Origin: Pikeienuella litoralis
GTDB taxonomy: Bacteria; Pseudomonadota; Alphaproteobacteria; Rhodobacterales; Rhodobacteraceae
Assembly (NCBI RefSeq): GCF_037646705.1
Contig: NZ_JBBHER010000003.1
Coordinates: 310,001-374,000 of the forward strand
Direction: 5' to 3'
Length of the DNA stretch: 64,000 bases
Position numbers and translations under genes: made by a program. How positions within the stretch are numbered: the stretch's first letter is position 1; each line of letters begins with the position of its first letter. Positions 17,584-26,238 of the stretch are shown piece after piece. The notes beneath the pieces are model-generated. The model saw only the letters and a list, made by a program, of their open reading frames with translations. It ran no database searches and was not told where the DNA came from.

Positions 17584-17591
17584 GAAAATAT

Positions 17592-18536
17592 ATGAGCAGC
17601 AGAATCGACTGGGCGCTATGGCGCAGTTTTCTGGCGGTGGTCGACGCCGGCAGCCTGTCGGCGGCCGCGCGGGCGCTCGGCCTGACTCAGCCCACGGTTG
17701 GACGGCATATCGACACGTTGGAGGCGATGGTGGGCCAGACGCTTTTCCTGCGCACGCCGCAGGGCCTGAGCGTCACGGAGACCGCAGCCCTCCTGGTTCC
17801 AGAGGCGCGGGCGATGCATCTGACCGCGGAAAGCCTCGCACGGCGCGCGGCGAGCGCCCCCGGGGCGGGTGTGGGCGTCCTACGCGTCGCCGCCAGTCAT
17901 GTGGTCGGCGCCGAGGTGCTGCCGATTGCGCTGTCGCCGTTTCTGGCGGAGCACCGGGGCCTCGCCGTAGAACTCGCATTGTCCAATGACAGCGCCGATC
18001 TCCTGCGCCGCGAGGCGGATCTCGCGATCCGCATGGTCCGCCCCTCGCAGGGCAGCCTTGTCGCGCGCAGGCTGGGTCCGGCGCCGATCGGGTTGTTCGC
18101 GCACCGCGCGTATCTGGAGCGCGCCGGGCGGCCCACAACGCCGGAACATCTGTTAGACCATGTCCTGATCGGTCCGGATGCCGACCCTGCCGCGCGCGCA
18201 GGCTTCGACGTCTTCGGCGAGCTCCTCGGCCCGCAGCATCTTCGCCTCCGCACTGACAGCGAGGCGGCTCAGATCGCGAGCGTCCGGGCCGGTCTTGGCA
18301 TAGGGCCGATGCAGGCCGGCGTCGCGGCGCGGGATCCGATGCTGGAGCCCGTCCTTCCGGATGAGGTGAGCTGGGTTCACGACGCCTGGCTGGTCGTGCA
18401 TGACGACCTGCGCAGGTTGCCCATGCTCCGACTTCTGGTCGATCATCTGTCGGCGGTCCTCCCCGCGGTGCTGCGCACCGGGCGGCCGCCGGTGAAATCG
18501 GCTGCGGCTATCGGCCCGCCCCATGAACAAGCCTGA
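17592..18536 (+). CDS. LysR-family transcriptional regulator
   Basis: 314 residues from the ATG at 17592, which aligns with normal LysR starts (MSSRIDWALWRSFLAVVDAGSLSAAARALG). The HTH continues LTQPTVGRHIDTLEAMVG and a substrate-binding domain follows. An in-frame upstream ATG at 17511 would add 27 unrelated residues. Divergent from the DUF4260 gene, with an inverted repeat in between; likely regulates that gene and itself. Confidence 0.9.
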   Translation: MSSRIDWALWRSFLAVVDAGSLSAAARALGLTQPTVGRHIDTLEAMVGQTLFLRTPQGLSVTETAALLVPEARAMHLTAESLARRAASAPGAGVGVLRVAASHVVGAEVLPIALSPFLAEHRGLAVELALSNDSADLLRREADLAIRMVRPSQGSLVARRLGPAPIGLFAHRAYLERAGRPTTPEHLLDHVLIGPDADPAARAGFDVFGELLGPQHLRLRTDSEAAQIASVRAGLGIGPMQAGVAARDPMLEPVLPDEVSWVHDAWLVVHDDLRRLPMLRLLVDHLSAVLPAVLRTGRPPVKSAAAIGPPHEQA

Positions 18537-18785
18537 CAGAATTCCGGATTCGACCATGCGGCTGGAGGGGCTTTCCGGCTGAGAATCTCGTCAAGCCTTC
18601 CAGGCGTCCATCCGGCTGCGCGCTCGCGGAGCCGTCGGCCGGCAGCCGGGCGGTTCCCGGAACCGACAGCGTCTTCGGCGCCGCTCCCCGGTCTCGCCCG
18701 ATCAACCCCGCGGCTGCTGTGGCTGGATTTACAGACGCTCCGCAGGCGCGGGTCACACAAGGTGTCAGGCCCGTCTCCCCCCCTT
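18537..18785. other. Intergenic between convergent regulators
   Basis: A 249-base spacer between the end of the LysR gene and the end of a GntR gene. An 8-bp inverted repeat (CCGGCTGC at 18612-18619, GCAGCCGG at 18642-18649) may help end transcription. No coding sequence recognised. Confidence 0.5.
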
Positions 18786-19457
18786 TCAGATGTACTCCCG
18801 CACCCTTTCCCAGGTGTTTTCCAGGTGACGCTCCATCATCCTGGAGAGGCGCATGCCATCGCGTGACTTGAGGGCGGTGACCATTCCCTCGTGCTCCGAC
18901 ACCGCCTCGGCCCAGTTCTCGGGCGTGCCGTTCCCGATGAAACGTATCCGTTTGAGACGCGCCTGAATGTTGGCTTGAATCTCCACGAGAATGGAATTGC
19001 CGCTCAATTCGGCCATCCGACTGTGGAACTCCTGATTGAGTTTGTAATAGGGAAGCCGGTCTCGGGTTCGGTAATGTTCGATCATCCGGCGATGGAGGTC
19101 GGTCATGCTGTCGATCTCGGCGTCCGACGCCCGCTCACAGGCCAGCCGCCCGATCAGGGCTTCGAGGTTCGCGAGCACCTCCAGCATGGATTGAACTTCT
19201 TCGGGGCTCAGCTTTCGCACCCGGCTGCCATGCGAGGGGCGAATTTCGACCAGGCCTTCCGCCGCCAGCGTGCGCAACGATTCGCGGAATGGCGTGCGCG
19301 ATACGCCTAGCTGGCGCAAAAGCGTGCTTTCGTCGATCCGGCTTCCCGGCTCCAACACGCCCTCGATAATAAGATCCCGCACCCGGCTGGCCACCTGATC
19401 GTGCAGCGTCTCCTTACGAACGGCCAGCGGGTGGTCGGATTCCGTCGCGTCATGCAT
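18786..19457 (-). CDS. GntR-family regulator, FadR/FCD subfamily
   Basis: 223 residues from the ATG at 19457, preceded by AGGAG. The winged helix is LHDQVASRVRDLIIEGVLEPGSRIDESTLLRQLGVSRTPFRESLRTLAAEGLVEI, followed by an FCD domain (ANLEALIGRLACERA and YYKLNQEFHSRMAELSGN). It is divergent from a PdxA-like gene, and the 119-base gap contains a TTGTATACA operator core. It is the most likely repressor of the TRAP/amidase cluster that follows and possibly of the matching site at 31.7 kb. Confidence 0.92.
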   Translation of the reverse strand: MHDATESDHPLAVRKETLHDQVASRVRDLIIEGVLEPGSRIDESTLLRQLGVSRTPFRESLRTLAAEGLVEIRPSHGSRVRKLSPEEVQSMLEVLANLEALIGRLACERASDAEIDSMTDLHRRMIEHYRTRDRLPYYKLNQEFHSRMAELSGNSILVEIQANIQARLKRIRFIGNGTPENWAEAVSEHEGMVTALKSRDGMRLSRMMERHLENTWERVREYI

Positions 19458-19522
19458 CGAATTGCTCCTTTCGTCGATATTAGCAGCGGTTCGCGTCAGA
19501 GACAGCTTGAATTTAAGATAGA

Positions 19523-19538
19523 AAATATTGTATACATT
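19523..19538. promoter_or_regulatory. GntR-type operator (TTGTATACA core)
   Basis: AAATATTGTATACA at 19523-19536 is identical over 14 bases to the left part of the perfect palindrome at 31733-31752. The core resembles the TNGT...ACNA half-site arrangement of FadR-subfamily sites. It lies between a GntR gene and the divergent PdxA-like gene, so it could repress both. Confidence 0.6.
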
Positions 19539-19576
19539 GAGAAATGACGATTGCTTGCTCAAACCGGTGAGGGGTC

Positions 19577-20629
19577 ATGAGAATTGCGTTCGCTCTGGGC
19601 GATGCGGCTGGCGTCTCGCCGGAACTCGCCGCCAGGATCCTCGCCGACCGCGCGATAGAGGCGGGGGAGATGGTCGTGATCGGCGACGCGCGGGTGCTGG
19701 AGCGTGGATGCGCGCATGCCGGGGTCGAGCTGAATCTGCCCCGTGTGACGGTGGACGAACTGCGCGATCCGCCCGACGGGACGGTTCTGCTGGATATGGC
19801 GAATTGCGACCCCGACGACGTGCCGCTGGGCGTGGCGAGTGAGCCCGGTGGGCGCGGCTCGGTCCAGAACTTCCGCATGGCGCTGGAGATCGCCAATGCG
19901 GGCATCGCCGATATGGTCTTTTTCACGCCCTTCAACAAGCATGCGATGCGTTTGGCGCAGCCTGACTATGTCGATGAGATCGGCTTTATCGACAGGACGA
20001 TCGGCGCAGCCGCGTCAGGGCGCGAATTCAATGTCCTCGACGAAGTCTGGAATGCGCGTGTGACCTCGCACATCCCCCTGAGGGACGTTGCGGAAACGCT
20101 GAGCGTGGATCGGATATATGACAGCATAAGGCTGACATTTCAGGTCATGAAGAATGCCGGATTCGAGCGCCCGCGCATCGGCGTCGCGGCCTTGAACCCT
20201 CATGCAGGAGACGGGGGCAATTTCGGCGCCGAGGACGACGAGATAATCGCGCCCGCCGTTGCGCGCGCCCGGGGCGAGCAGATGCCTGTGACCGGTCCGG
20301 TCCCCTCCGATACGGTGTTCTTGCGGGCCGTCAAGGGCGAATTCGACGCCGTGCTGACCATGTTTCACGATCAGGGGCAGATCGCGATGAAGCTTCTCGG
20401 GTTCGACCGGGGGGTTACGCTGATCGCCGGCTACCCGTTTCCGATCGTCACGCCGGCCCATGGGACCGCCTATGACATCGCAGGGCTGGGAAAGGCGAAC
20501 GCCGGCGCCGCGATCAAGGCGGTGGAGCTGGGTCGGGAACTGGTGGCCAAAAAGGGTCTGACAAATAACGGCCCCAGAGTGACACATCCCTCCGAGCGGG
20601 GCGTTCCAAATCACCTTACGCGCCCATGA
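19577..20629 (+). CDS. PdxA-family dehydrogenase, substrate motif diverged
   Basis: 350 residues with the PdxA fold signatures: GDAAGVSPE at the N-terminus, the metal-binding histidines H165 (TSHIPL), H209 (LNPHAGDGG) and H264 (MFHDQG), and the NAD-site segment TPAHGTAYDIAG. True 4-hydroxythreonine-4-phosphate dehydrogenases have a PGHTE motif that binds the substrate phosphate; here the matching region reads PDYVDEIGFIDRTIG, so phosphothreonine is unlikely to be the substrate. PdxA relatives also oxidise 4-phospho-threonate/erythronate or cis-diol intermediates of aromatic degradation. No DUF1537 kinase is adjacent. It heads a TRAP transporter operon behind a GntR operator, so catabolism of the imported acid is inferred. 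Confidence 0.85.
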   Translation: MRIAFALGDAAGVSPELAARILADRAIEAGEMVVIGDARVLERGCAHAGVELNLPRVTVDELRDPPDGTVLLDMANCDPDDVPLGVASEPGGRGSVQNFRMALEIANAGIADMVFFTPFNKHAMRLAQPDYVDEIGFIDRTIGAAASGREFNVLDEVWNARVTSHIPLRDVAETLSVDRIYDSIRLTFQVMKNAGFERPRIGVAALNPHAGDGGNFGAEDDEIIAPAVARARGEQMPVTGPVPSDTVFLRAVKGEFDAVLTMFHDQGQIAMKLLGFDRGVTLIAGYPFPIVTPAHGTAYDIAGLGKANAGAAIKAVELGRELVAKKGLTNNGPRVTHPSERGVPNHLTRP

Positions 20630-20803
20630 CAAACGAGCTCAATATCACGATGAGAGGGTGAGCCTGAAAGCTGAAAATGGGCTGAAATGTTGTGGTCTAA
20701 TACTGTGCGACATCCATGCCCTGTCAGAAAGACTGATGGTCCCGGTTGAAGTTCGTCAGAGAGGGATGGGCCGGGAACGTCAAAACACATGGAGGAGAAC
20801 AAA

Positions 20804-21829
20804 ATGAACCTTACACAAAACCTGAAGCGCTCCACGGGAGCCATTGCGGGGGCGTTGGCGCTGCTTTCTTCCGTATCCCTATCGGGTGCGGTTGAAGCGC
20901 AAGAGCACAGCTTCCGTATGGCCATCGGCGACCCGATCATTTCGACTGTCGCGATCGGCGCGGAAAAATTCGCCGAGATCGTCACGGAAAAGACGGGCGG
21001 GGATGTCGAAATCGAGATCTTTCCGGATGGCATCCTGTTCGGCGGCGATCAGAACGCCGCGGTCAACCAGCTCGGCGACGGCGCTCTCGACATGGTCATC
21101 TTGAGCAGCAACGTATTCGCGTCATTCGAGCCTCGAATGAACGCGATGAGCCTCCCGTATCTGTTTTCAGACTATGGCGAGCTGGAAAAATACATGAAAG
21201 GCGAGCCGGGCCAAGCCTTGCTTTCGTCTCTCGACCGGTTGGGCATCAAGGGTTTGGCGATGATGCTTCGAACCTTTCGTCACGTCACGACGTCGGATCG
21301 TGTCATAACCAAGGTCGACGATCTGAAGGGGCTGAAGCTGCGCGTTCCAAACAACCAGCTGTTCGTGAAATTCTTCAAGGAAGTCGGGGCCAACCCGACG
21401 CCGATGGCCTTCACCGAAGTCTATACGGCCCTTCAGCTCGGGGCGATCGACGGACAGGAAAACCCCGTGGAGATCCCGCTGTCCAATCGGTTCTACGAAG
21501 TGCAGAAGCACCTGAATCTCACCGGTCACATCGGCGACGCGTATATTCTCGCCGTCAACAAGGACCTGTGGGATGGCCTGCCGGCGGAGCTCCAGGAGAT
21601 CATGCAGGAATCGGCGCTCGAGGCGGCCGAATACAAGGGCAATTACGATCGTCAGGAAGAAGCTCGCATGATCGAAGAGCTCAAGGAGAAGGGGATGGAG
21701 GTTCACGAGCTTGATCCCGAGGAAAAGGAGAAGCTCAAGCAAATCTCCCTGGCTCTCTATCCTGAGTTCGAGGCTCTGGTGGGCGCGGAGTTCATGCAGG
21801 AAAGCCTGAAATTTCTAGGCCGGAATTAA
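20804..21829 (+). CDS. TRAP transporter substrate-binding protein (DctP), system 1
   Basis: 341 residues. The ATG at 20804 has GGAGGAG seven bases upstream; an earlier ATG at 20789 overlaps that ribosome site. A Sec signal (MNLTQNLKRSTGAIAGALAL, cleavage near VEA-QE) leads to a DctP fold: MAIGDPIISTVAIGAEKFAEIV, the KGLKLRVPNN segment with the ligand-carboxylate arginine, and YTALQLGAIDGQENP. TRAP receptors mostly bind organic acids. It precedes matching DctQ and DctM genes. Confidence 0.94.
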   Translation: MNLTQNLKRSTGAIAGALALLSSVSLSGAVEAQEHSFRMAIGDPIISTVAIGAEKFAEIVTEKTGGDVEIEIFPDGILFGGDQNAAVNQLGDGALDMVILSSNVFASFEPRMNAMSLPYLFSDYGELEKYMKGEPGQALLSSLDRLGIKGLAMMLRTFRHVTTSDRVITKVDDLKGLKLRVPNNQLFVKFFKEVGANPTPMAFTEVYTALQLGAIDGQENPVEIPLSNRFYEVQKHLNLTGHIGDAYILAVNKDLWDGLPAELQEIMQESALEAAEYKGNYDRQEEARMIEELKEKGMEVHELDPEEKEKLKQISLALYPEFEALVGAEFMQESLKFLGRN

Positions 21830-21841
21830 GGACTGCTATCC

Positions 21842-22381
21842 ATGGTGTCGGAAAAGACAGGTGGGGTGCGGATGCGGGTCACCATCGCGATCGACCGCTG
21901 GCTCTGGCGTCCGGTCGATGGGGTGCTCCTGATCTGCGTCTCGAGCATGCTGATTGCGGTCTCCACTCAGGTTTTCGCACGCACCTATAATTTTTCGACA
22001 CCATGGACTGAAGAGCTGTCCAGATTCCTGTTCATCTGGACCGCTTTTCTTGGCCTGAGCGTTGGATTCAGAAAATTGCATCATCCGCGGATCATGCTTC
22101 TTGTAAACATCTTGCCTCCCATATTTCGGCGCGTGTCGGTTCATATCTATGCATTGACGGGCATGATATTCTTTTCTGTAGTTGGATGGTATTCCGTGAA
22201 GCTTGTATATCGACAAATCAGGATTGGCGAAGTTTCGCCGGTGCTGGGGATCGGCATGTATATCATCACGATACCCGCGGTTATTTCTGCGGTGCTATCG
22301 GTCATCGCTCTGATTCAGACTGTCTATCTGGACAAGGCGTCACGCTCTCAGGTTGAAGATACAGATAGGGTCATCACGTGA
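21842..22381 (+). CDS. TRAP transporter small permease (DctQ), system 1
   Basis: About 179 residues with four membrane helices and the DctQ signature TPWTEELSRFLFIWTAFLGLSVGFRKLHH. It begins 12 bases after the receptor gene; an in-frame ATG at 21872 is an alternative start. Its last codons overlap the DctM start in a GTGA junction, so the two membrane subunits are translationally coupled. Confidence 0.9.
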   Translation: MVSEKTGGVRMRVTIAIDRWLWRPVDGVLLICVSSMLIAVSTQVFARTYNFSTPWTEELSRFLFIWTAFLGLSVGFRKLHHPRIMLLVNILPPIFRRVSVHIYALTGMIFFSVVGWYSVKLVYRQIRIGEVSPVLGIGMYIITIPAVISAVLSVIALIQTVYLDKASRSQVEDTDRVIT

Positions 22382-23655
22382 GTTGGCTACTTCTTGGGAC
22401 TTTTGCGGCCCTGAGCATTCTTGGCGTGCCGCTTGCGGTGGCTCTTGGTCTGGCCGCCATGTTTGTGCTTCAGGTCGAGGGTATCCCACTCTCGGTCGTG
22501 TCGCAGGCGATGTACACATCGGTGAACAGCTTTCTTTTGATCGCTATTCCTCTCTTCATACTTGCTGGACATGTAATGGAGAGAGGCGGTCTGTCCGAGC
22601 GCATATTCGAGGCCGCGAATGTTGTCGTGGGGCGCTGGCGCGGTGGACTTGGCCATGTCAATATCGCCGCCAGCTTCATATTCGGTGGAATTTCCGGCTC
22701 GGCCATCGCCGATGTGGCGAGTCTTGGCCCTCTCGAGATTCGCGCAATGACGGAGCGAGGCTATCCGCGCGACTATGCGGCTGGCCTTACGATGACGACA
22801 GCGACATTGGCGTCGATCGTTCCGCCAAGCATTCTCATGATTATCGCCGCATCCGCCGCCGGGCAGTCGGTCGGCGGCGCGCTCGCGGGCGGCGTGGGGC
22901 CGGCGATCATTCTCGCCATGGGGTTTGTGCTGATCAACTATGTGATCGCACGCCGAAACGGGTATGGCGTAATGGAGCCTCCAAGAGGCTTTTCCCAATC
23001 AGCCCGCACCATCGGTGTGGCTTTGCCCGCCCTCGGCGCGCCAATCATCATTCTTGGGGGAATGTTTTCCGGAATAGTCACCCCGACTGAGGCGGCTGGC
23101 CTGGCGGCGTTTTACACATTCCTGGTGGGGTTCGTGTTCTATGGCGGGTTCAAGCTTCGCGAAGTTCCGGGCATCTTGATCAGCGCCGGACGCACGACGG
23201 GCACTGTCCTGCTCATCATGATGAGCGCCAGCGTCGCGACCTATGTTTTTACGATTGATCGCCTGCCGCAAAAGGTCAGTGAAGCCATTCTGTCCGTCTC
23301 CGCCGATCCAACGATCATTTTGCTTTTGATGGGGGTGATCTTCCTCATAGTGGGAATGTTCATGGAAATTATCGCCGCCGGGCTGATTCTCATTCCGGTT
23401 CTGTTCCCTGTCGCGGTGAGCGTAGGCATCGACCCGCTGCATTTCATCGTGTTTCTTGTGACCGGCTTGTCTCTCGGGCTCGCCACGCCGCCTGTCGGCG
23501 TCTGTCTTTTCGCCACGGCCCAGATCAGCGGCCTCCCTATCGAAAAACTGGTTCGGGTTTCACTGCCGTTTTATGCGTGCAGCATGGTTATATACCTGTC
23601 GATCGCAATCTTTCCGGAGATTGTTCTTCTGCCTATCCGTATCCTCATGCATTGA
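22378..23655 (+). CDS. TRAP transporter large permease (DctM), system 1
   Basis: 425 residues, about 12 membrane helices, starting with GTG inside the DctQ stop (GTGA overlap). The DctM motifs are present: AIPLFILAGHVMERGGLS near residue 60, the FGGISGSAIADVASLG loop, and IVPPSILMIIAASAAGQSVG. This is the ion-coupled transport subunit of the system. Base composition in this stretch is visibly more AT-rich than in the flanking genes. Confidence 0.94.
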   Translation: MSWLLLGTFAALSILGVPLAVALGLAAMFVLQVEGIPLSVVSQAMYTSVNSFLLIAIPLFILAGHVMERGGLSERIFEAANVVVGRWRGGLGHVNIAASFIFGGISGSAIADVASLGPLEIRAMTERGYPRDYAAGLTMTTATLASIVPPSILMIIAASAAGQSVGGALAGGVGPAIILAMGFVLINYVIARRNGYGVMEPPRGFSQSARTIGVALPALGAPIIILGGMFSGIVTPTEAAGLAAFYTFLVGFVFYGGFKLREVPGILISAGRTTGTVLLIMMSASVATYVFTIDRLPQKVSEAILSVSADPTIILLLMGVIFLIVGMFMEIIAAGLILIPVLFPVAVSVGIDPLHFIVFLVTGLSLGLATPPVGVCLFATAQISGLPIEKLVRVSLPFYACSMVIYLSIAIFPEIVLLPIRILMH

Positions 23656-23673
23656 GTTTGCGGGGGGCGATAG

Positions 23674-23694
23674 AGGAGGGCGGAAGGCCCTCTT
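23674..23694 (+). terminator. Hairpin terminator after TRAP system 1
   Basis: AGGAGGGC (23674-23681) pairs with GCCCTCTT (23687-23694), with one G-T pair, around a GGAAG loop, 19 bases past the DctM stop. The T-run is short. It probably separates the TRAP operon from the amidase gene 190 bases further on. Confidence 0.45.
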
Positions 23695-23883
23695 GTGCGG
23701 ATTGGTTTTGATCGGCGCTGGCGAGTTTGGCTCGACGTGTTTGGCTGATGTATGATCGAGTCGATGGGGCCGCGGATCCGCAGAGGACGCACATGACGCG
23801 ATCAGCCAACCCGCGATCCGCGCTGTCTTCGGCGGAAGACGGGGCGCGAGCAAAGCAATCTCCTATCTCAAGGAACACTGAGC

Positions 23884-25365
23884 GTGAGTAAATTAACTGA
23901 TTTGGACGCCACCGAAATTGCACGGCGCGTCGGCAAGGGCGAGATTTCGATCAGCGAAGTCTGCTCCGCCTTTCAAGATCGGGCGGCTGACCTCAATGAG
24001 GGTATAAATGCTGTCGTTACGTTCAATGACGATGCTCTGACGCAGGCGAAGGACGCAGACGATCGGTTGGCTGCAGGTGCGCCGGCGCGGCCGCTGGAAG
24101 GCGTGCCTTTCGTCGTCAAGGACAATATTCCGACGGCCGGATTGCGGACGACCTTCGGCTCACTTGTTCATGAAACCAATGTACCGAAAGAGAGCGCTAT
24201 CGTCGTCGAGCGTTTGCAGGCCGCCGGCGGGATCCTCATGGGAAAAACCAATACGTCCGAATTCGCCACGGACGTGAATACGACCAACAGGATCTTCGGC
24301 CTCACCCGAAATCCGCTCGATCCATTTGTCAGCGCAGGCGGATCCAGCGGAGGAACTGCGGCTGCGATCGTATCCGATATGGCCCCGATCGGGCTGGGAA
24401 CCGATCACGGCGGCTCCATCAGAATTCCGGCGGCGTGGGGCGGCATTTCGGGTCTGCGCCCAAGCCCCGGCCGCGTTCCGGTTTATCCGGCCGAATTCGC
24501 CTGGGATACGCTCGTCGCGCATGTTCAGGGGCCGCTGGCCCGCACGGTCAGAGATCTGGGATTGATGCTGTCTATCCTTGCGGGCCAGGATGATCGTGAT
24601 CCGAGCAGTCTGCCGGATCCCGATGCGGACTATATTGTGGCGGCCCGGGACGGCTCGCCATTGCGCGGACGCAAGATTGCTCTCTGTATGGATCTTGGCG
24701 GCGTCATGCCTGTCGATCCGGAGGTCGCCGAGGCGGTGCGGGCGGCGGCCGCCGCCTTCACCCAGCAGGGCGCGATCGTCGAAGAGGCATGTTTCGACGC
24801 AAGCGACATTCGGGACATCATCGCGGGAACGCGGAGCTTCGGAGTGATTGGTCGGTTTTCGGAGCTTCTGGAGGAACATGCTCCAAAATTGACGAAGCAA
24901 TTGGTGAACCAGATAGAGGGCGCGGCCAGCCAATCGCTCGCAAGCGTCGCGCGGGCGGAGCGCCTTCGCTCGGCATACTGGCATCGGGTGCGCAATTTCC
25001 TCGAGAGATACGAATTCATCTTGACGCCGACTATCGGCGCGCTTCCATTCCGTATCGATCAACCTCTTCCAAATCACATAGGTGGGGTGGAAGTTGAAAA
25101 CTACTACGATGTGTTTCTTGGCGTTTACGCTTTCAGCTTGGTCGGCCTGCCGGCGATTTCTGTGCCGTGCGGCGTCTCCAAATCAGGGCTTCCGATCAGT
25201 TTGCAGATCGTTGGCCACCGCCTTCGGGACGACAAGGTTCTGGCTGCGGCGGCGAGTTACGCACGCGCCTGTCCCCAACATTTCGAGAGGCGGCCCATAC
25301 GCCGGCCGGAAGGGAGGCTGGACTATGAGGTCGACACGCCGGGCACGCGTACGGCGAAGACTTGA
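23884..25365 (+). CDS. Amidase-signature family hydrolase, copy 1
   Basis: 493 residues with the full Ser-cisSer-Lys triad: K79 (VVKDN), S154 (AGGSSGG) and S178 (DHGGSIRIPA). These enzymes hydrolyse amide bonds to a carboxylate and ammonia or amine. The gene starts with GTG at 23884, with AAGGA nine bases upstream. There is no C-terminal allophanate-hydrolase domain and no gatB/gatC neighbour, so it is not a tRNA-dependent amidotransferase subunit. It lies between TRAP system 1 and a convergent ABM/RidA/amidase group; the substrate is probably an amide brought in by one of the TRAP systems. Specificity cannot be read from sequence. Confidence 0.9.
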   Translation: MSKLTDLDATEIARRVGKGEISISEVCSAFQDRAADLNEGINAVVTFNDDALTQAKDADDRLAAGAPARPLEGVPFVVKDNIPTAGLRTTFGSLVHETNVPKESAIVVERLQAAGGILMGKTNTSEFATDVNTTNRIFGLTRNPLDPFVSAGGSSGGTAAAIVSDMAPIGLGTDHGGSIRIPAAWGGISGLRPSPGRVPVYPAEFAWDTLVAHVQGPLARTVRDLGLMLSILAGQDDRDPSSLPDPDADYIVAARDGSPLRGRKIALCMDLGGVMPVDPEVAEAVRAAAAAFTQQGAIVEEACFDASDIRDIIAGTRSFGVIGRFSELLEEHAPKLTKQLVNQIEGAASQSLASVARAERLRSAYWHRVRNFLERYEFILTPTIGALPFRIDQPLPNHIGGVEVENYYDVFLGVYAFSLVGLPAISVPCGVSKSGLPISLQIVGHRLRDDKVLAAAASYARACPQHFERRPIRRPEGRLDYEVDTPGTRTAKT

Positions 25366-25536
25366 TTTGCAGCGAATCGGGCTCCCCCGGCGAAAGCGCG
25401 CCGCCGTCTCCTCAACGGTTTCAGGGCGCGCGCCGCCTGTCGTCACCGATTGCCGATCGTCCCGTGTGGAAGGCGCCCGCCGTGCGGGGCGGGCGAAGTC
25501 TGATCGGCGGAGCGATGACGTCGGGAAGGCCTTTTC

Positions 25537-25827
25537 CTACGCGGCCGGCTGAAGCCATGTGCGGACGGATTGAGATTTGATCCATGGCTTGGTTTTTGCG
25601 CCGTTTTCTTTCGAATGTGGCTGCTCGATGTGCGTCTTGAACGCCTCTTTATCCTTGTACACTTCGTAGAGCAGAAAACGGTTCGGGTCATCCTCGCTGA
25701 TCGACACTTCAAACTTCAAACAGCCGTCTTCGCGCTCTACGGATGTCTTTGCTTGCTGTTCAATCACCGTGCGGTAGTTTTCCTTGAAATCGGGAAGCAC
25801 GTCCAATTCCACTGTGATCACGTACAT
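25537..25827 (-). CDS. Antibiotic-biosynthesis-monooxygenase (ABM) domain protein
   Basis: 96 residues forming a single dimeric alpha-beta barrel domain of the YgiN/LsrG type: MYVITVELDVLPDFKENY, then EDGCLKFEVSISEDDPNRFLLYEVYKDKEAFKTH. The ATG at 25827 has AAGGAA upstream. Such small proteins act as cofactor-free oxygenases or isomerases of quinones and sugars, but many have no known role. It follows the RidA gene by 23 bases on the same strand, so it belongs to the amidase-RidA-ABM operon. Confidence 0.85.
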   Translation of the reverse strand: MYVITVELDVLPDFKENYRTVIEQQAKTSVEREDGCLKFEVSISEDDPNRFLLYEVYKDKEAFKTHIEQPHSKENGAKTKPWIKSQSVRTWLQPAA

Positions 25828-25850
25828 GTCTGTTCCTTCAAGCGGCTGGC

Positions 25851-26225
25851 TCAAGACGCCTTATAAGCGACGGCTTCGATTTCGAGGCGCACATCGTAGA
25901 CGAGATCGCTTCGTACCGTAGAGCGCGCGGGGGCGTCGGAAGAAAAATATTGACTATACACCTTGTTGAAGCCGGTGAAATCACGCGGATCGGCGATCCA
26001 CACCGTTACCTTGACAACGTCGGAGAGTTCCGCCCCGGCGAGGTTGAGCGTTTTCTTCAGGCGTTCCAGCGTGGCGCGCGTCTGGGTCTCAATATTGCCG
26101 GAAACCACTTCGTTGTTGTCATCAAGCGGCATCTGGCCGGATACGAATATCAGATCGCCAGCGCGAACCGCCGCTGATAGCGGCAGGCCGGGCGCGCCGC
26201 CATAGCACTGTTTGGTGGTCGTCAT
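25851..26225 (-). CDS. RidA/YjgF/UK114 family protein
   Basis: 124 residues. RidA proteins hydrolyse reactive enamine/imine intermediates, and catabolic variants act as specific deaminases. Seen here are AGDLIFVSGQMPLDD, the LNLAGAELSDVVKVTVWIADPRDF stretch and a terminal RSDLVYDVRLEIEAVAYK; the RidA active-site arginine would be R103 or a neighbour in APARSTVRSDL. The ATG at 26225 is preceded by GGGGAGAA. It lies 13 bases downstream of an amidase gene, suggesting that the amidase product or a nearby amine oxidation yields an unstable enamine. Confidence 0.9.
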   Translation of the reverse strand: MTTTKQCYGGAPGLPLSAAVRAGDLIFVSGQMPLDDNNEVVSGNIETQTRATLERLKKTLNLAGAELSDVVKVTVWIADPRDFTGFNKVYSQYFSSDAPARSTVRSDLVYDVRLEIEAVAYKAS

Positions 26226-26238
26226 CTGTCTTCTCCCC

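Noticed and set aside
19577..20629. Calling this gene pdxA (vitamin B6 synthesis)
   Set aside because: The PGHTE substrate motif is absent and the context is catabolic; only family membership is supported.
23884..25365. Allophanate hydrolase or GatA assignment for the amidase
   Set aside because: No C-terminal allophanate domain, no urea carboxylase and no gatB/gatC beside it.
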